Positions 1 to 11,679 of a stretch of 64,000 bases of DNA are shown in pieces (position 1 is the first letter of the stretch; every line of letters starts with the position of its first letter). The notes under the pieces were generated by a model that worked only from the letters and a program-made list of their open reading frames with translations, was not told the origin of the DNA and searched no databases. Both the position numbers and the translations under genes were made by a program. The stretch covers positions 62,001 to 126,000 of the forward strand of contig WHVA01000210.1 of the NCBI GenBank assembly GCA_015179125.1, written 5' to 3'. This DNA comes from Gautieria morchelliformis (taxonomy: Eukaryota; Basidiomycota; Agaricomycetes; Gomphales; Gomphaceae).

Positions 1-908
1 TGTAGCTTGCATCCTGATGGGTAGCCTGTGGTCTTACCCCTCAGCATCTAGCGTTCGGCGTTCTCGCAGCATTGCTGGATAAGAATGGGAAGGATGGGAA
101 TACGCTCGTCATGGGCACGCATCCCACATTCTCCGACTTTGTCATTGCCGCGTTCCTGGAAATGCATTTCCTCCTTTGTCCCGAGGAATGGCAGAGAATG
201 CGGACCTGGAATGGTGGAAGATGGGAGCGACTGAGACCAGTGTGCGAAGTGGAGGAGCGTACACTAAGAGGATGAACTTAGGCTCGGGAGTCGCAACTAG
301 TACGAAGGATCTATTGTGATGGATTACACAATTGAAGTTCGTTCGAGTTTTCCCACCCCAATTTTTCTCCATTGCTGGCAGATACGGGGTTCAGGTTGTA
401 TCTCAGTAAACTTCGGCTAACTCTTCCGTGGAAGAGGTTTGGAGCAAAGTAGTACCTTGGATCTGGAATTAGGTCTGGCGCGTATAGTCCTGCTGTACAA
501 AGTATTCGAAACTAATTCCAAAACGTACCTACCCCGCTTCATTCGGGGTGCGCAGCCTCCGGTCCTTGCGAGTTCTAAAAGCGGCAGTGGCCCATAAGCT
601 GAACGAGGGCTTTCCGAGAATACGAGGCACCGACATAAGAAATGTAACATGCATTCTCGCACGCTTCGTACTCTTTCATTAGTTCTTCCACCGTTGCTCT
701 AGAAAATCCAACAATAGAATTGGTCAATCCCAGCAACCGAGAGGACACACCGTGAATCATCAAAATCCTCCAGCTCGCTTTCGAACATCTTCTCCTTGTT
801 ACACTGCTCGCTCCAGGAAGGTATTCAGCTTCCGTAGCCGATCATACTGGTCTAGCATGCGTGTGAAGAGCTGTTTCGGCGTTAGAAGAGTCAGTGGATT
901 GATTAACC
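1..908. other. No recognised gene
   Basis: Only short open frames are present, the longest about 80 codons. A minus-strand frame at 575-763 is slightly gene-like in composition but resembles no family I know. No repeat shared with the rest of the window was seen here. Confidence 0.4.
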
Positions 909-3203
909 CTAGCAGATATACTCATAAGGCAGTAAGGGAAACAAGCATACCGAAGCAATGCTGGTATGGTTGGCCAACATCAGTCCGCTCACGCGATGGC
1001 TCGTGGTGAGGTAAGGCGATTTGTGGGTTGGAGCGACTTGGATCGAACCGGGGAGCCAGGAAAGGAAGGAGGCGAGCTGGCGGTCGCGGATGCAAGGGGG
1101 AATGTAGACTTCAATTCCCCACACGTGTATGTCTTTCAGGTTCGGTTTCTCGTGATGGATCATTTCAAAAGGGGTTTTGTCTGGCAAAGCTCTTGTGTGT
1201 GTCCGATTCCTAAGATAGTTGGCATGCAAAATTGCATGCCCCCATAGAGTCTTAGGAAGACTTGATTCCAATAGCATGGCACGAGCTCTTTCAACTAGAG
1301 TTCGGTTTAAACGTTCAGCAACACCATTTGACTCTGGGGTGTCGTGCACGGTTAACCGATGCTTCGTGCCTTGCTTGGCCAAATGCTGTTCAAATTCTGA
1401 GCTTGTGTATTCGCCCCCTCTGTCGGAAACAAGTGCTTTGATGTGCATATTCCTCTGTCGAAGCATCAAGGCCTCGTAGAGTTTGTATTTTGAAAATGCT
1501 TCCGATTTGTTTGCCATCAAATAGATAACCGATTCTCTTGAGTAGTCGTCAATGAAAGACACATAATAGGATTTCTTGTCAATTGTGGAGTGTCTCGCTG
1601 GTCCCCAGACATCAGAATAAATTCTGTCACCGAATTTTGATGATCGGCTTCTGGGTTCCTGAGGAAGTGATTTGCGTGCAATCTTCGCCTGAATGCACGC
1701 ATCGCAAACAACCTTGTCACCTTTTGAGCTCAATTCAATGCCTAATATCATGCCACGGTTGAGCAAGTGCTGTAGGGACTTTTGTGAAATGTGCCCCATT
1801 TTTTGATGTATTTCCATGGCTGATGCGCATACATGCGCTTCGGCACTTGTGTGTTGTAAATCAAATCGATATAAGCCATTCAGCTTCGGTGCTTGCATCA
1901 ATATCCTGCCTTTACGATTGGATATTGTGCATTTCTGATCAGCTATTTGTGTGTTATAGCCTGCATCATCGCACCGGCCGATCGAGATGAGGGTAACAGC
2001 CATTTTTGGCGCGTAGAACGTATCCTTCAATGTAATGTTCACAGTCTTATCTCCAACCTTGTTAGATAGCACGAGTGAGCCTGAACCGAAGGCATCAAAA
2101 GTGCCTTTGTTGGCTGCACGAATTGTGCGCGGCTGTGAGAATGGACTGTAATCCCTCAATAAATTCTTGTGAGGGGTCATATGTGCGGTCGTTCCAGTGT
2201 CGAGGATAACAACAGTGTCCAGAGATAAACTACTCAAATTAGAGCAGTCGAAGTTGGCGAAAGCGGCTGGACTGCCACTCTCATCCTCCTCAGAGGACAC
2301 TTCTTCGGCAACATTCGCCTTGGCTTTGCCCTTCTTCTTTTTGGCTTTCGCTTTCTTCTTCTGACGTGGCCCCTGGCCTTCTTTACCACCTCCTTTAGCC
2401 CAGCAACTCTCTATAGCATGTCCAGGCTTGTGGCAATTAGTGCATGTAGACACCTTCGGGTCTTTCCGGCCCTTCTGCCCTTTCGTAGATGAACCAATAA
2501 ATGCCTGCTCTTCTTGTGAAATATTGAGAGTCTTTCTCCTGTCGTATTGAGCCTTTAGTACTCTGATAATATCATCAGGCACTAAGGGCATTCCACATTC
2601 TTCGAGCGACGTGGTAAGGGCATTCATAACTGCCTCATAGGAGGGTGGAAGTGATGCAAGGATAATGTCGGTGAACTCTCCTTCAGAAATTCTGGCTCCC
2701 ATCTCATTGAGACGAGCATAGAGGTCTTGGGCCTTGTCCAAGTGATCTCTCAAGTCTCCATCCTCAGGACACCTCATACTGCGAAGCTGTCTCTGTAGGT
2801 TGGTGAGGACCATCTTGGGCTTTTTGGTCATCTCATTGACCAATGCATCCCAGACTTCTTTTGCTGTGTGTCTCTTCTGTAGCATCAGGGCTAGTGACTC
2901 TGACACTGAGACGATTATTTGGGTTTTTGCCTGTCCTTCTCTGGCAAGATATTTCTCCAGCTTCTCCTCAGCCTTCTCTATCTGAGTTTCCTCAGCTTCT
3001 GTGAGAATATGGCCTGGGGGCATGACTGGAGGATCAGGAGGTCGAATGGCTCTCCCTTCTATATGCCTGAGTAGATTTTTGGACTCAAAATAACTTGTGA
3101 GAGTAGCTCGCCACAGAGGCCAATTACTTCCATCTGTTGCAAGCTTCTCCACACCCAAAAGCTTCTGCGAAGTGTCTGCGGGGCCCATAACCCTTGTTAG
3201 CAA
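909..3203 (-). CDS. Copia gag-protease-integrase polyprotein, C-terminally truncated
   Basis: Domains in order. An N-terminal UBN2-like gag (W-x2-W near residue 30, then the helical region that includes EVWDALV) is followed by a CCHC zinc knuckle (C-x2-C-x4-H-x4-[16 protein letters not shown]) near residue 260. A lysine-rich stretch leads to an aspartic protease with the DTG active-site triad (LDTGTTAHM) near residue 335. The GAG-pre-integrase HHCC module and the integrase core follow, with the DVWGP, DRGGEY and [12 protein letters not shown] motifs expected of the D,D,E catalytic core. Reverse transcriptase and RNase H are absent. The likely initiator is the ATG near 3188, just inside the LTR. 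Gag order and the DTG form are typical of Ty1/Copia. Confidence 0.9.
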   Translation of the reverse strand: MLTRVMGPADTSQKLLGVEKLATDGSNWPLWRATLTSYFESKNLLRHIEGRAIRPPDPPVMPPGHILTEAEETQIEKAEEKLEKYLAREGQAKTQIIVSVSESLALMLQKRHTAKEVWDALVNEMTKKPKMVLTNLQRQLRSMRCPEDGDLRDHLDKAQDLYARLNEMGARISEGEFTDIILASLPPSYEAVMNALTTSLEECGMPLVPDDIIRVLKAQYDRRKTLNISQEEQAFIGSSTKGQKGRKDPKVSTCTNCHKPGHAIESCWAKGGGKEGQGPRQKKKAKAKKKKGKAKANVAEEVSSEEDESGSPAAFANFDCSNLSSLSLDTVVILDTGTTAHMTPHKNLLRDYSPFSQPRTIRAANKGTFDAFGSGSLVLSNKVGDKTVNITLKDTFYAPKMAVTLISIGRCDDAGYNTQIADQKCTISNRKGRILMQAPKLNGLYRFDLQHTSAEAHVCASAMEIHQKMGHISQKSLQHLLNRGMILGIELSSKGDKVVCDACIQAKIARKSLPQEPRSRSSKFGDRIYSDVWGPARHSTIDKKSYYVSFIDDYSRESVIYLMANKSEAFSKYKLYEALMLRQRNMHIKALVSDRGGEYTSSEFEQHLAKQGTKHRLTVHDTPESNGVAERLNRTLVERARAMLLESSLPKTLWGHAILHANYLRNRTHTRALPDKTPFEMIHHEKPNLKDIHVWGIEVYIPPCIRDRQLASFLSWLPGSIQVAPTHKSPYLTTSHRVSGLMLANHTSIASVCLFPLLPYEYIC

Positions 3204-3574
3204 CTAGGGGCTATGGCAGGGAAGGTTCGGTAGAGTTCTTAGAAAGCTAGAATCAAATATACTCTCTCAGTGAATTTATTGTCACTGAGAGAGGAGTGTA
3301 ATCCTGTCTCAGAAGGCATATACTTGCACCCGGCCCTTTAGCGCCCAAGGGCTCGCGCGTCGAAGTCATTTCAAACTCCGCTGTGTGCAGCCGCCTGTGA
3401 AAATAGAAATAACAGAATGGAATGGAGAGATAGGGAGTGGCTAGAAAATTTCGAAAATAAGCAGAGAAATGGATGCATGGTACAAGAACAGTATGAGAAA
3501 ATATTGAAACACCACACAATAAATTGAATATATTATGCTTGATTTTGGTGCAGGAGCATAAATGCACCCAACAT
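3196..3574 (-). repeat. Putative 5' LTR of the Copia element
   Basis: On the minus strand the segment begins TGTTGGGTGC and ends CTAACA, just before the gag start. It contains a clean hairpin at 3262-3293 (12-bp stem CTCTCTCAGTGA, 8-nt loop). No second LTR exists in the window to confirm the boundaries. Confidence 0.5.
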
Positions 3575-3581
3575 CAGGTAT

Positions 3582-3750
3582 CAACGTTTTTGACACGTTT
3601 TAGATTCTATAATGCCGTTCTCACGGTATCGGACTCAACGCAGTCGTGCATTAGGATAACTATTCGTGGAATGACCCAAGTAGATATATGAAGGACATGC
3701 GTTCATTTCCCTTTGCAACATACTATGATTCCAGATGGCGTCCCATACTG
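3582..3750 (+). promoter_or_regulatory. Duplicated promoter and first codons of the zinc-finger gene
   Basis: This segment matches 46962-47130 almost base for base, including the AGTAGATATAT TATA-like region (about 3676-3687), the leader, and the start codon context AGATGGCGTCCCA (ATG at 3735). After the ATG the copy diverges and reaches a stop within about 13 codons, so it is a 5' stub that lacks a gene. A third partial copy lies inverted at 45675-45777. Confidence 0.75.
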
Positions 3751-3969
3751 TCGGAGCTAGTGTCGGTACTTGGTAGGTCACGTAGCTGACTCTGGGTTCA
3801 ACGTAGCTCCACAGATGATTCTGTGGCGCGTTGCCCACGCTAGGTAGACCTACTGCTTTCTACTTTGCCTCTAGTACCCCTCCACCTTTCCCAACCTTGA
3901 CAAGCCCGAGCCTCCACCTCGCTCACTGGCCAGCTCGTTTCAGGATCTTTCAACCACACTTGGACTGTC

Positions 3970-4300
3970 TACTCTATGGCGTTCTGTCAAGACGGCAAAT
4001 GCATCATCTGACATGATCATTGGTGAGGGCTATCACAACCGGCGAGGTCGTTTCTGGACCATTCGAGGGCCACACCCACGCAGTCAGCTCTGTCGCAGTG
4101 TCGTGAGACGGCTAGCGGATCGTGTCGGGATCGTATGAATGGGATGTAACGACCGGCGATGTCATTGCAGGGCCATTCAAAGGTCACCGCGAGTGGATCT
4201 ACTCTGTTGCGTTGCCGCGGGATGGCAAGCGGTTGGGTCGGGCTCTAGGGACAATGCGATCCACGTGTGGGATGCGGATTCAAAACCGCTTCTTCGAACA
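3970..4300 (+). pseudogene. WD40-repeat fragment of a NACHT/WD40-type protein
   Basis: Two consecutive WD40 repeat units are readable. One reads TGEVVSGPFEGHTHAVSSVAVS, split here by stops near 4108 and 4117, and the next reads TTGDVIAGPFKGHREWIYSVAL with RDGKR. The GPFEGH/GPFKGH signature is typical of the long WD40 tails of basidiomycete NACHT proteins. The closing strand of the second unit is out of frame. No NTPase part is present, so it is a relic of a much larger gene. Flanking sequence is repeat-derived. Confidence 0.75.
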
Positions 4301-4429
4301 AACTTATAAGTTAACTTGACTCAGACGAAAATCAAAGTATTGGAGTGCAAGCGGATGATCCAGAATACATACATATACCATGGCTGACACTCTAGTCTGA
4401 ACGTGCTTGCTGGTGAATCAGTAAACTCG

Positions 4430-4521
4430 CCGGACTGTGTGAAATGACTATGCGCTTCTGGCACATCGACCTCTTGCGTTCAAATCCCATGCAAGGCTGC
4501 CGTTCATTTTTTATCATTTTT
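4430..4521 (+). repeat. Short dispersed repeat with tRNA B-box-like motif
   Basis: The stretch beginning CGGACTGTGTGAAATGACTA recurs inverted at 45590-45672 with about 90% identity. It contains GTTCAAATCCC here and GTTCGAATCCC in the other copy, which resemble a pol III B box. The flanking bases cannot pair as a T arm, so it is at best a decayed tRNA-derived sequence. Confidence 0.5.
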
Positions 4522-5099
4522 GTTTCTTATTTCATATGTGTGCTAAAACGTGAGAGCCATAGGAAACATGACGGTGGGAACATCCATGGTAGTCCTATCT
4601 CGGACCCGTAAGTCTTGTACAGTACTAGCCTTTGTCGGACATAACTTATTTATTGGTCACATTTCAGTAGCGTTATCAGGAGGATTTGCAGGAAAGTCAA
4701 CTATTTAAGGCTCACAGCGTGCTTATGGCTGAAACGCATCAAGTCGTATTTCGGGCTCATCACCGACGAGCGCAGATGGTGAGAACCTGTGCGGGAGTCT
4801 TAGACAACGCTACAACGGTCGCCTACCGCCAAGAATCACGCACGAACTGAACGGTCCAGCCAACTTGAACGAACAGCCCCACATGCACACTCACACTGAT
4901 CCTGGACGGGACCGTACCATGACCGTCCTCTACTATCATTCCTCAGTTCTCAATCCATGTCCACGCATTGACGATAGTAACTCACACATCTCCGCTTGTC
5001 CAGCTCATCACAGCACCGCCTGGGACACAGGCCGCGTGCATGGACATACAAAGGGCATACCGGAACTCACCGGTGCTTCCCGCCCATAAGCGTTACATC

Positions 5100-5420
5100 A
5101 CTCTCCACTAGAGAGGCCTTTACTACATAGACCATGTGCTCCCATTCGGTCTGGCGACCGCAGGCGGCATTCAGGGCCATGTAGCCAATGCCATTGCAGA
5201 CATACTCAAAGTAAACGGCATCGGCCCCACATGGAACCGCCCCACAGTTTACATATACTTGTATGATCTCGACATTATAATCGCAATCACTTACCGCTTG
5301 GCGTGCGGTGGCACCCAGTGACAGTCAAAGGCAGCATATATTCCTTCATCTCCGATTATGTCGGTTTCCTCCGGGACTTGCAAGTACGCTCTGTGGCCAT
5401 ACCCAAACACAAGTGACTGA
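5100..5420 (+). pseudogene. YR retroelement reverse-transcriptase remnant
   Basis: The readable piece LPFGLATAGGIQGHVANAI corresponds to the conserved pfGl...G.q..vad.i..il block that precedes the catalytic aspartates in DIRS-type RTs. It is followed by a degenerate catalytic strand (YLYDLDIII). The family assignment rests on this block plus the downstream recombinase. The same block is present in the minus-strand copy at 42739-43005. Confidence 0.6.
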
Positions 5421-5651
5421 AGTATCTTGCACACATTATCACCTTCCTCACTGTACCCAAATCAACCATGGAGATTGCCATGAAACTCCTTGCTTGTCAG
5501 ACCCCATGTATCTCTGCGAGTTGGGCCTGGCTGCAGAAGGCTGCCCGTCTGATTCAAGCACCCAAGTGAGTTCCAACATTTCCTTACCCAAGTCTAGCTC
5601 CTCATTCTTGCATGCCACACTAGAGGTGCTGGCTCTTCATCAGCAAGTGGG

Positions 5652-6833
5652 GTGGGCCAGGCAAACCCTCCCCAGCCACAGCTTGCTCACTGTCATAAGC
5701 CTTGTGTTTCCAAATATCCAAAGAATTTTCTTACACCTTCTGTATTCCATCCTCACATCCTAGTCTGTGACTGCATTACCGCATGGGTTTCTCCACACTC
5801 GATTGCCAGCTGTGCAGCACTCCAAGGGGTGATCCCACCAACCCACATCTCTCACCTTGATGAGGTATTCATGAATGCCATTGTCAAAAAGACATGGAAG
5901 AACTGGGGGGAAGGCCTTCTCCACTTCCATCAGTACTGTGATTCTACTTCATTACCTGAACTCAATCATATTCCCACATCAGAGCGGCTCCTGTGTTTGT
6001 TTGTTGCCAATTATGGCACAGGGAAAGTGAGTGAGCCTTGCATCGCGAATTGGCTGGCAGGCCTGCACCACTATCACATCTTACAAGACACTTCATTCCA
6101 TGGCGGTGAGGCCCTTGCCCTAGCTAAGAGGGGTGTGGCGAACCTCATGCCCATGGAGGCCAGGTGTCCTCACCAAGAACCTGTGACCCAGAAGCACTTA
6201 CTTGCACTGAGAGACAGCCTCAACCTGTCCAATGCCTTTGATGCAGCTGTCTATGCCACTGCCGCTACAGCCTTCTGGGCATGCTACCGTCTTGCTGAGC
6301 CCATTATCCCATCCTGCAAGGTGTTTGACCCTGTGTATCACATCTCCTGATCCTCCATCATATCATGTGGCATGGCCAAGCAGGGCCATAAATTCACAAT
6401 GTTTCACATTCCTTATTCAAAGACCAAGCACCATGTGGGTGATGACATCAACCTGATAGAGGTAGATGACTCTACAAGCCTGATCATTGCCCTCGAACAG
6501 CACTTAGCTTGTAATGCTCTTATACCTTTTCATGTGCCACTCTTTGCATTTGAGATGGCTGACATGGGCTGGGCACCAATGACACAGGACTGGTTCTTGA
6601 ACCACTGCAATGATATCTGGGCTAAGAATGGCCTTGGCAGCTTACAGGGTCACGGTTTGAGGATTGGAGGGACTACTCACATGCTCATGCTGGGCATCGA
6701 CCCATGGATTGTCATGGTAATCGGCCAGTGGTCATCTGGCCCATTCCTGCTGTATTGGAGGGAAATTGAGCAGATACTCCCGGATTTCATAGGCAAGGCA
6801 TTCATTCATCACTTACATCACACATGCCCATAG
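5652..6833 (+). pseudogene. Tyrosine recombinase of the YR retroelement
   Basis: The N-terminal part is an all-helical core-binding region (HLDEVFMNAIVKKTWKNWGE ... SERLLCLFVANYG). The C-terminal part carries the catalytic signature GHGLRIGGTTHMLMLG, whose arginine belongs to the H-x-x-R box, followed by GQWSSGPFLLYWR, the strand that holds the nucleophilic tyrosine region in agaricomycete YR elements. Recombination of a circular intermediate into the genome is the known role of this enzyme class. The element is broken; only domain content is claimed. Confidence 0.75.
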
Positions 6834-6840
6834 TGTGTAG

Positions 6841-7640
6841 AAGTCTACAAACCTTCTAGTTCACTCTTGCTGCATGGTTTGGAGTGTAAGTTTGGAGTGG
6901 AACTTACATCCTGTCACTCCTCTGTGGAATGACGGAGTGTGAAATTTTTTGTTATGCATACTTCTTCATGATTAATACCTCCCCCCCTATCCCCTTGCAA
7001 TTACAACCTCCATAGCCAGGGAGACGTATCAATCAATGTGGAAGGTGGGACCTTGATGAAGAAGTCGATGTGACAGGGACACATGTGCCAGTGGATTTTG
7101 GGCTGCTGGTCTAACAGGGGGTGCAGCAGGGCAGGAACCTGTGGGATTTTGTGACTGCACCATTGCAGATGGGGGAAGGATGCTTCATGGGGTAGATGTT
7201 TTTTTTTTTTTTTTCTTCTCATTATTTTATTGACAGCAGGCTATGCTTATGATTTGAAAATTAAAGTTATTACATTATAAAATTTATATATTTTTTTTTC
7301 CTTTTATGTCATTGCATTGTATCTACCTTGGTGATGCCCTCATTCTCCTGTGTGTGTATTATTCTGCCTGTGTGTAAGTACTCAATGGCAAAGCGGCAAG
7401 CATGACAGGTATGATCCAGGTTTCGAGATCCAAGGGGCCTCAGGTCTATTGTTGATCGCTGTGTAGGGGCTGGACATCAGTTGTGTGAGTGTTGTGATGT
7501 TTTATTTCTTGTTATAATGGGTATCATGCCTCTGAAACACCAATATTGTTATGAAATTAGGATCATCTGGTATTTTTCCCATTATTTCTACTATTTTTCC
7601 TAGCCTTCTGGGATTCTTCTTTCAGATTGATGGAGGGACT
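6841..7640. other. Non-coding, AT-rich sequence with poly-T
   Basis: The segment contains a CT-rich run (about 6975-7000), a T14 tract at 7201-7214 and AT-rich sequence to about 7320. No open frame with recognisable similarity was found. It may include the 3' part of the YR element. Confidence 0.4.
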
Positions 7641-7647
7641 GTATCAT

Positions 7648-7735
7648 GGAGTTGCCAGAAACAATCCATTGTAGCCCTCTCTCATCAACAGAAGCCAAAT
7701 TTATTGCCTTAACTCTTGCAAGCAAAGAGGTCTAT
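7648..7735 (+). pseudogene. Copia RNase H fragment
   Basis: The plus-strand translation contains QKQSIVALSSTEAKFIALT, the highly conserved Copia RNase H block (sKKQ..valSSTEAEyial). It stands alone and is opposite in strand to the Copia piece at 8260-10000. Confidence 0.7.
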
Positions 7736-8259
7736 GGATGTGGTAGCTTAGTGGTAAGCCCTCCCTGGGGGTTGAGTGTGTAAGCTGAGGATGAACGTTC
7801 AGTCCTGGCCCCTCTGGAAATAACATCGTAGACACTCCGAGAAATTTTGACCACACTGATTGCCAATAACATCCAATTGCCTGCCCCAAATATGAATGGT
7901 GATATACTCAACTATCTCTTCCAATTCACAACCGACCCTTTAGGAACATGATAACACCTACTCCAATTATCTAATCCATCCAACCAACACATTGGAGTAC
8001 CAGGTACCTGTACTATCATCATTTGTCACACCAACAGCTGGAGGCTGGGACAAAACATTGGCAGTAGCCTGCAGCTGCTTGTCATGATTTGTTTATTCTA
8101 AAATCAGCCATCCATATTGAGCGAAGGAACATCCCCGCTATCGGACCTTTGAACTCTTTGCTGAAGTATTCTTCACAGAACCCCGTTTGCATTTGCCAAT
8201 CCATCATTCACATCAGGACCCTGGCCCATGGAGCCATCATCGATCATAGAGCCCATCAC

Positions 8260-10000
8260 CTCTGAAACTCCCACTCCATAAATGACCCTCATGCTCAGGA
8301 TGCATTCGGCCAGTGTTGGTTGCAGCCCCCGTGCAGGTTAGCATCAATGGGCTTGATACCGCTGGAGGACAGGACAGTAGGAGCTGCCAAGGTACAGAAT
8401 CTCGGCACCCACGAGTGAGTGTGTGCAAGCGTGAGTGGCTGTGTCTGTTGGAAGTGTCTGAGTCATGCAACTTACACACTGTCGTCCACTGCACTTTGGT
8501 GCCTTCCAACTTGCCCTGCACAGCACTGAGTCCAGAGAGCACCCTGGCCATTGACACTCCATGGAGGACTAACCCTAAAAAATCATAGCTGAATATGAAT
8601 GTGTTACGACCATGCATTCCCGAATTCCGACACTCAGTTCTGCTCACATTCCGACCCTCTGAAAATTCTGACAAACCCACCCCTTGTTATATCCTTTGTT
8701 CTTTCAGCTCTATTACTTGGACCCACCAGACTTGACTCGCAGCACAGCAAGACCATATGTCTGTCCCCCTTTGGAGTCTCGTTGTTCCATTATGTCAGAT
8801 ATACTTTCTGACCCCTTGTTCTTTTGCCATTGTTCTTTACACTACCCTGCACCCCCTTGTAGTCCTTTGTTCGCAATTAGTTACTTACCCCGTATGTCTA
8901 TCTGACTTCCGCTTTCCCCAGAATTGGCTTAGTACTACCCCATTACCTGTTGTCTCAGCTCTTTGTATATAAGCCCATCATACATGCTCACTATCCTGCA
9001 ATCAGATAATCGCCTTCGATACATGATTTCCTTTGCTCTATCTCCTGTTCTTAGCACAGCGAGTTTTTCATGACCTCTGTCTCTCCGCCTTCTGCCTTTG
9101 GACCCAACTTCCGACCTCTGTTTAGTTCAATACTTTCCGACTTCCAACTTGCGATCTGAAATACTTAGGAGGATAGTTCATCAGGGATGCAACATATAAG
9201 TTGAAGCCATTGTCCTTTCTAGATCTGACTTGCGGAAATCTTGATACGTAACAGAATGCCTATGCTCTTGCGAAGCCCAATCAGCATTGGCATAACCAAC
9301 CAGTCCTTCTCGATTCTTTCCAAGTGTTAATTTGTAGTCTTTTGTAGGCTTCAAATATTCAAAGACTTGTTTGACTGCATTCCAATGTGTTCCACCTGGC
9401 AAGGAATTGAGATGTAATGACACTGCAAATGCAATGTCTGGTTGGGTGGCTAGTGCTGCCAAAATGAGTGATCCGATTGCTTGCCTATATGGCATTTTCA
9501 CTATGGAATTCTTTCCTTTCTCACTTTGAGGGCATTGGCATTTTGATAGTTTTCTATTTGAGTCCAGAGGCATACGGCATACTTTAGCGTCTTCTAGATT
9601 GAAACACTTAAGGATTCTTTCAATATATGCATGCAGGTTGAGAGATTGTGATCATCTTGTGTTTCCAGTCTCTTTCAATTTTGAGGTTGAGTAACCAATG
9701 TATCTCACCCAGATCTTTCATACTAAAGACCGGTTTGAGACTATCTTGTACTCCATCGAGAGTTGACTGGTTTTCAGCAGTGATAGTCAGGTCATCAACT
9801 GCTGTCACAATAATTGCATGGCCTCTGGCACCTTGTGTATAAAATACAGCTGCATCAGAAGCTGATTTTGTGAATCCTAGCTTCATAAATTCGCTGCTTA
9901 GACATTTATACCATTTCCTTCCAGATTGGTTTAGCCCATGTATGGCTTTCTTGACCAGGAGCACATTGTCTTTATTCTCACTCTCATATCTATACAGCTA
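8260..10000 (-). mobile_element. Copia RT/RNase H relic, split by a solo LTR
   Basis: The minus strand carries a Copia reverse transcriptase: KKAIHGLNQSGRKWYK at the start, then the catalytic VTAVDDLTI strand and the KDLGEIHWLLNLKI block. The connection region (YRQAIGSLILAALATQPDIA) and the start of RNase H (VGYANADWASQEHRHS) follow. A 652-bp solo LTR sits inside the RNase H part at 8602-9253. The fragment has lost gag, integrase and its own LTRs and is broken. Confidence 0.75.
8602..9253 (+). repeat. Solo LTR, family S, copy 1
   Basis: It begins TGTTACGACCATG and ends GATACGTAACA, giving matched TGTTAC/GTAACA ends. It is flanked by the 5-bp target duplication GAATG (8597-8601 and 9254-9258). 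A TATA box (TATATAAG, about 8966-8973) follows CAGCTCTTTG, as in the other copies at 11895, 56836 and 60087. It lies within the Copia RNase H fragment and is therefore younger than it. Confidence 0.85.
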
Positions 10001-10244
10001 CTTCATATAGATTGGTTAGGGAAGCCTTGACTCATCTCCTTGATTACTAACATGAATAACCTCCCAAGCAGCAGTGGCGCTTGTCAGCATAGTGGCCAGA
10101 TCATGAAGGGGTTTGGCCTTGTGCTTGCCTTGCAAGCTCAAGTTAGTGACATGACCATTGAGGTTTGAAGTCATGAGTCACTGCAGGTGCTGCACTTGTT
10201 TCCATACCATCCCCCTGTTAAATCCAACTGAGAATGCACCAAGG

Positions 10245-10600
10245 AAGGCTGAATCGGCCAATGCTAGCACCAAAGCCAAGTGGACTGCAGCAGCAGAAGA
10301 ACCCCTGATTGGTGTTCTACTCACGCAAGTTGCTGTGGGGAACACAGCCAACAATGGCTTCAAGGCTGTGGTGTGGTCTTTCATCCTGTAAGAATTATGA
10401 GACATTACTGAGGACAAGAACAAGAAGAATGCCAAGCAAATTAAGGCTAGGTTTCAGCAGGTGAGTTGCTGCATATTTTACCAACCTATTGCTAGCCTGA
10501 TTGATATCCAACTGAAAATTGAATACAAAATCATCAAGGAATTGTGAGAACAGTCTGGATTTGGGATGAGGGTACACAAGAGTTACAGCACCTAGTAGCA
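10245..10600 (+). pseudogene. Myb/SANT-like DNA-binding domain relic
   Basis: The translation reads AKWTAAAEEPLIGVLLTQVA ... NGFKAVVW, then KNAKQIKARFQQ, and after a probable short intron (donor GTGAGT at about 10461) resumes EYKIIKEL with EQSGFGWDEGTQ. This is the Myb_DNA-bind_3 pattern: W-T, a helix, NGFK..W, and a K-x3-Q-x-K-x-R-[FW]-x2-LK helix. In fungi these domains are common next to PIF/Harbinger-type transposases and in host expansions. Stops near 10389, 10398 and 10545 show decay. No transposase lies beside it. Confidence 0.55.
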
Positions 10601-10609
10601 TCTAGGATC

Positions 10610-11679
10610 CCTACCTTTGCCGATGGTTGAAACTTTTTATTACATGTAGCTTCACCCATTTTATTCTCAGATTATAGAAAAGAAGACGGTGAAAGTATAT
10701 GGCAATTTGATTGTTGGGATATAAATAATTCTATTTTTGTCCCTCCCAAGTGGCCGCTCCGCTGATGAGAACACCTCTTCTTACTTTTATGTGTCTTCTT
10801 ATTTTTTCTATCAACTTTTAATATACACTATATCATTATAACTATTCATACTAATACTCCTACTCATATCTGTTACAAATATCTATCCAAGTACTATTAC
10901 TTCATATTGTAGTCTATGGGCACGTTTGGTAACCAGCCCACAAAAATCTGATCTGGAGAAGTTACAAAATCTGCAACCCACAGGAGGTTAATCAAAAAGG
11001 TCATGTGATACAGTATATATGAATTATGGAGGGTGTTTGGAATTACTATAATATCAGAGGTTTACTAATAAAACTGACATTCTCATAAAACTCCATCTTT
11101 AAATAGTGATATCTTTTCTGAAACTATTCTATGATTAAAAGGCAATTCTGGGAAATAGTTCTCCATGTTACATGCTAAACAATTAAAGGTCATTTAATAG
11201 AATCCATTGTATATGATTTCCTGCTGTTTCTAGATATCTGTTAATACTTTGGTTGGTACTCCATTTTTTAAAACTAAACTGCAGTTCTTTCCATGTAAAA
11301 TATATAAGATACTATTGGAGATTTTTCATCCTACAGCCTTTCTAATTAAGCAAACCTGCCCAGGTATTCTTAGTACGTTGAATCAAATAGAAATATCTTC
11401 TAGTTAACTCACCCATTCCGAGGTAACACATATGTATTTAAAGGTGCCAATGGCATACATGTGTATGGAATGTACTATTTAAGGGAGTATACCTTTTAAA
11501 ATTCTTAAAGTTCTAACTCACCAGAGTGTTTCATAATCTATTCAGCTCTTAACAGAAGCTTTGTTTCATGATGTACAAATAAGTCTTAAAAATTCGAAAA
11601 GTTTTAAAATCCAAATTATGTTTAGAATAGATTCCAAGTATTTAAATGATCTTAAGGAAATATTAGAGTTTGGTACTTC
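10610..11679. other. AT-rich non-coding sequence with a dispersed repeat
   Basis: No gene was seen. The stretch about 10850-10925 resembles 23206-23275 in direct orientation, and 10990-11035 resembles 23415-23455 in inverted orientation (the GTCATGTGATACAG segment), so part of it is an AT-rich repeat. Confidence 0.4.

Larger units (their letters stand above)
909..3574 (-). mobile_element. Ty1/Copia LTR retrotransposon, truncated fossil
   Basis: A minus-strand Copia element that runs from a putative 5' LTR at the high-coordinate side through gag, protease and integrase, then ends before any reverse transcriptase. No 3' LTR was found. The coding part remains open over a long stretch, so the element is truncated rather than heavily mutated, which suggests a moderate age. 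The upstream edge of its LTR abuts the duplicated promoter fragment that starts near 3582, so it inserted next to or into that fragment. Confidence 0.85.
4522..6840 (+). mobile_element. YR (DIRS-like) retroelement relic, copy 1
   Basis: This region holds a reverse-transcriptase remnant followed by a tyrosine recombinase, the gene order of DIRS-type retroelements. Its first kilobase is shared with the inverted copy at 42616-43632, and the stretch near 5560-5880 is shared with 23452-23795. The copy is broken in several places and neither terminal repeat was recognised, so it is an old fossil. The left limit is set where similarity to copy 2 begins. Confidence 0.75.

Noticed and set aside
763-909. 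Short minus-strand frames before 908 as the missing Copia reverse transcriptase
   Set aside because: No RT motif is present in 1-908 on either strand.
4430-4521. tRNA gene suggested by GTTCAAATCCC
   Set aside because: The bases either side of the B-box-like loop do not pair as a T stem in either copy, and no acceptor stem can be formed.
5652-6833. Bacterial or phage integrase
   Set aside because: The catalytic wording (RIGGTTH, GQWSS..FLLYWR) and the adjoining RT block are those of fungal YR retroelements.
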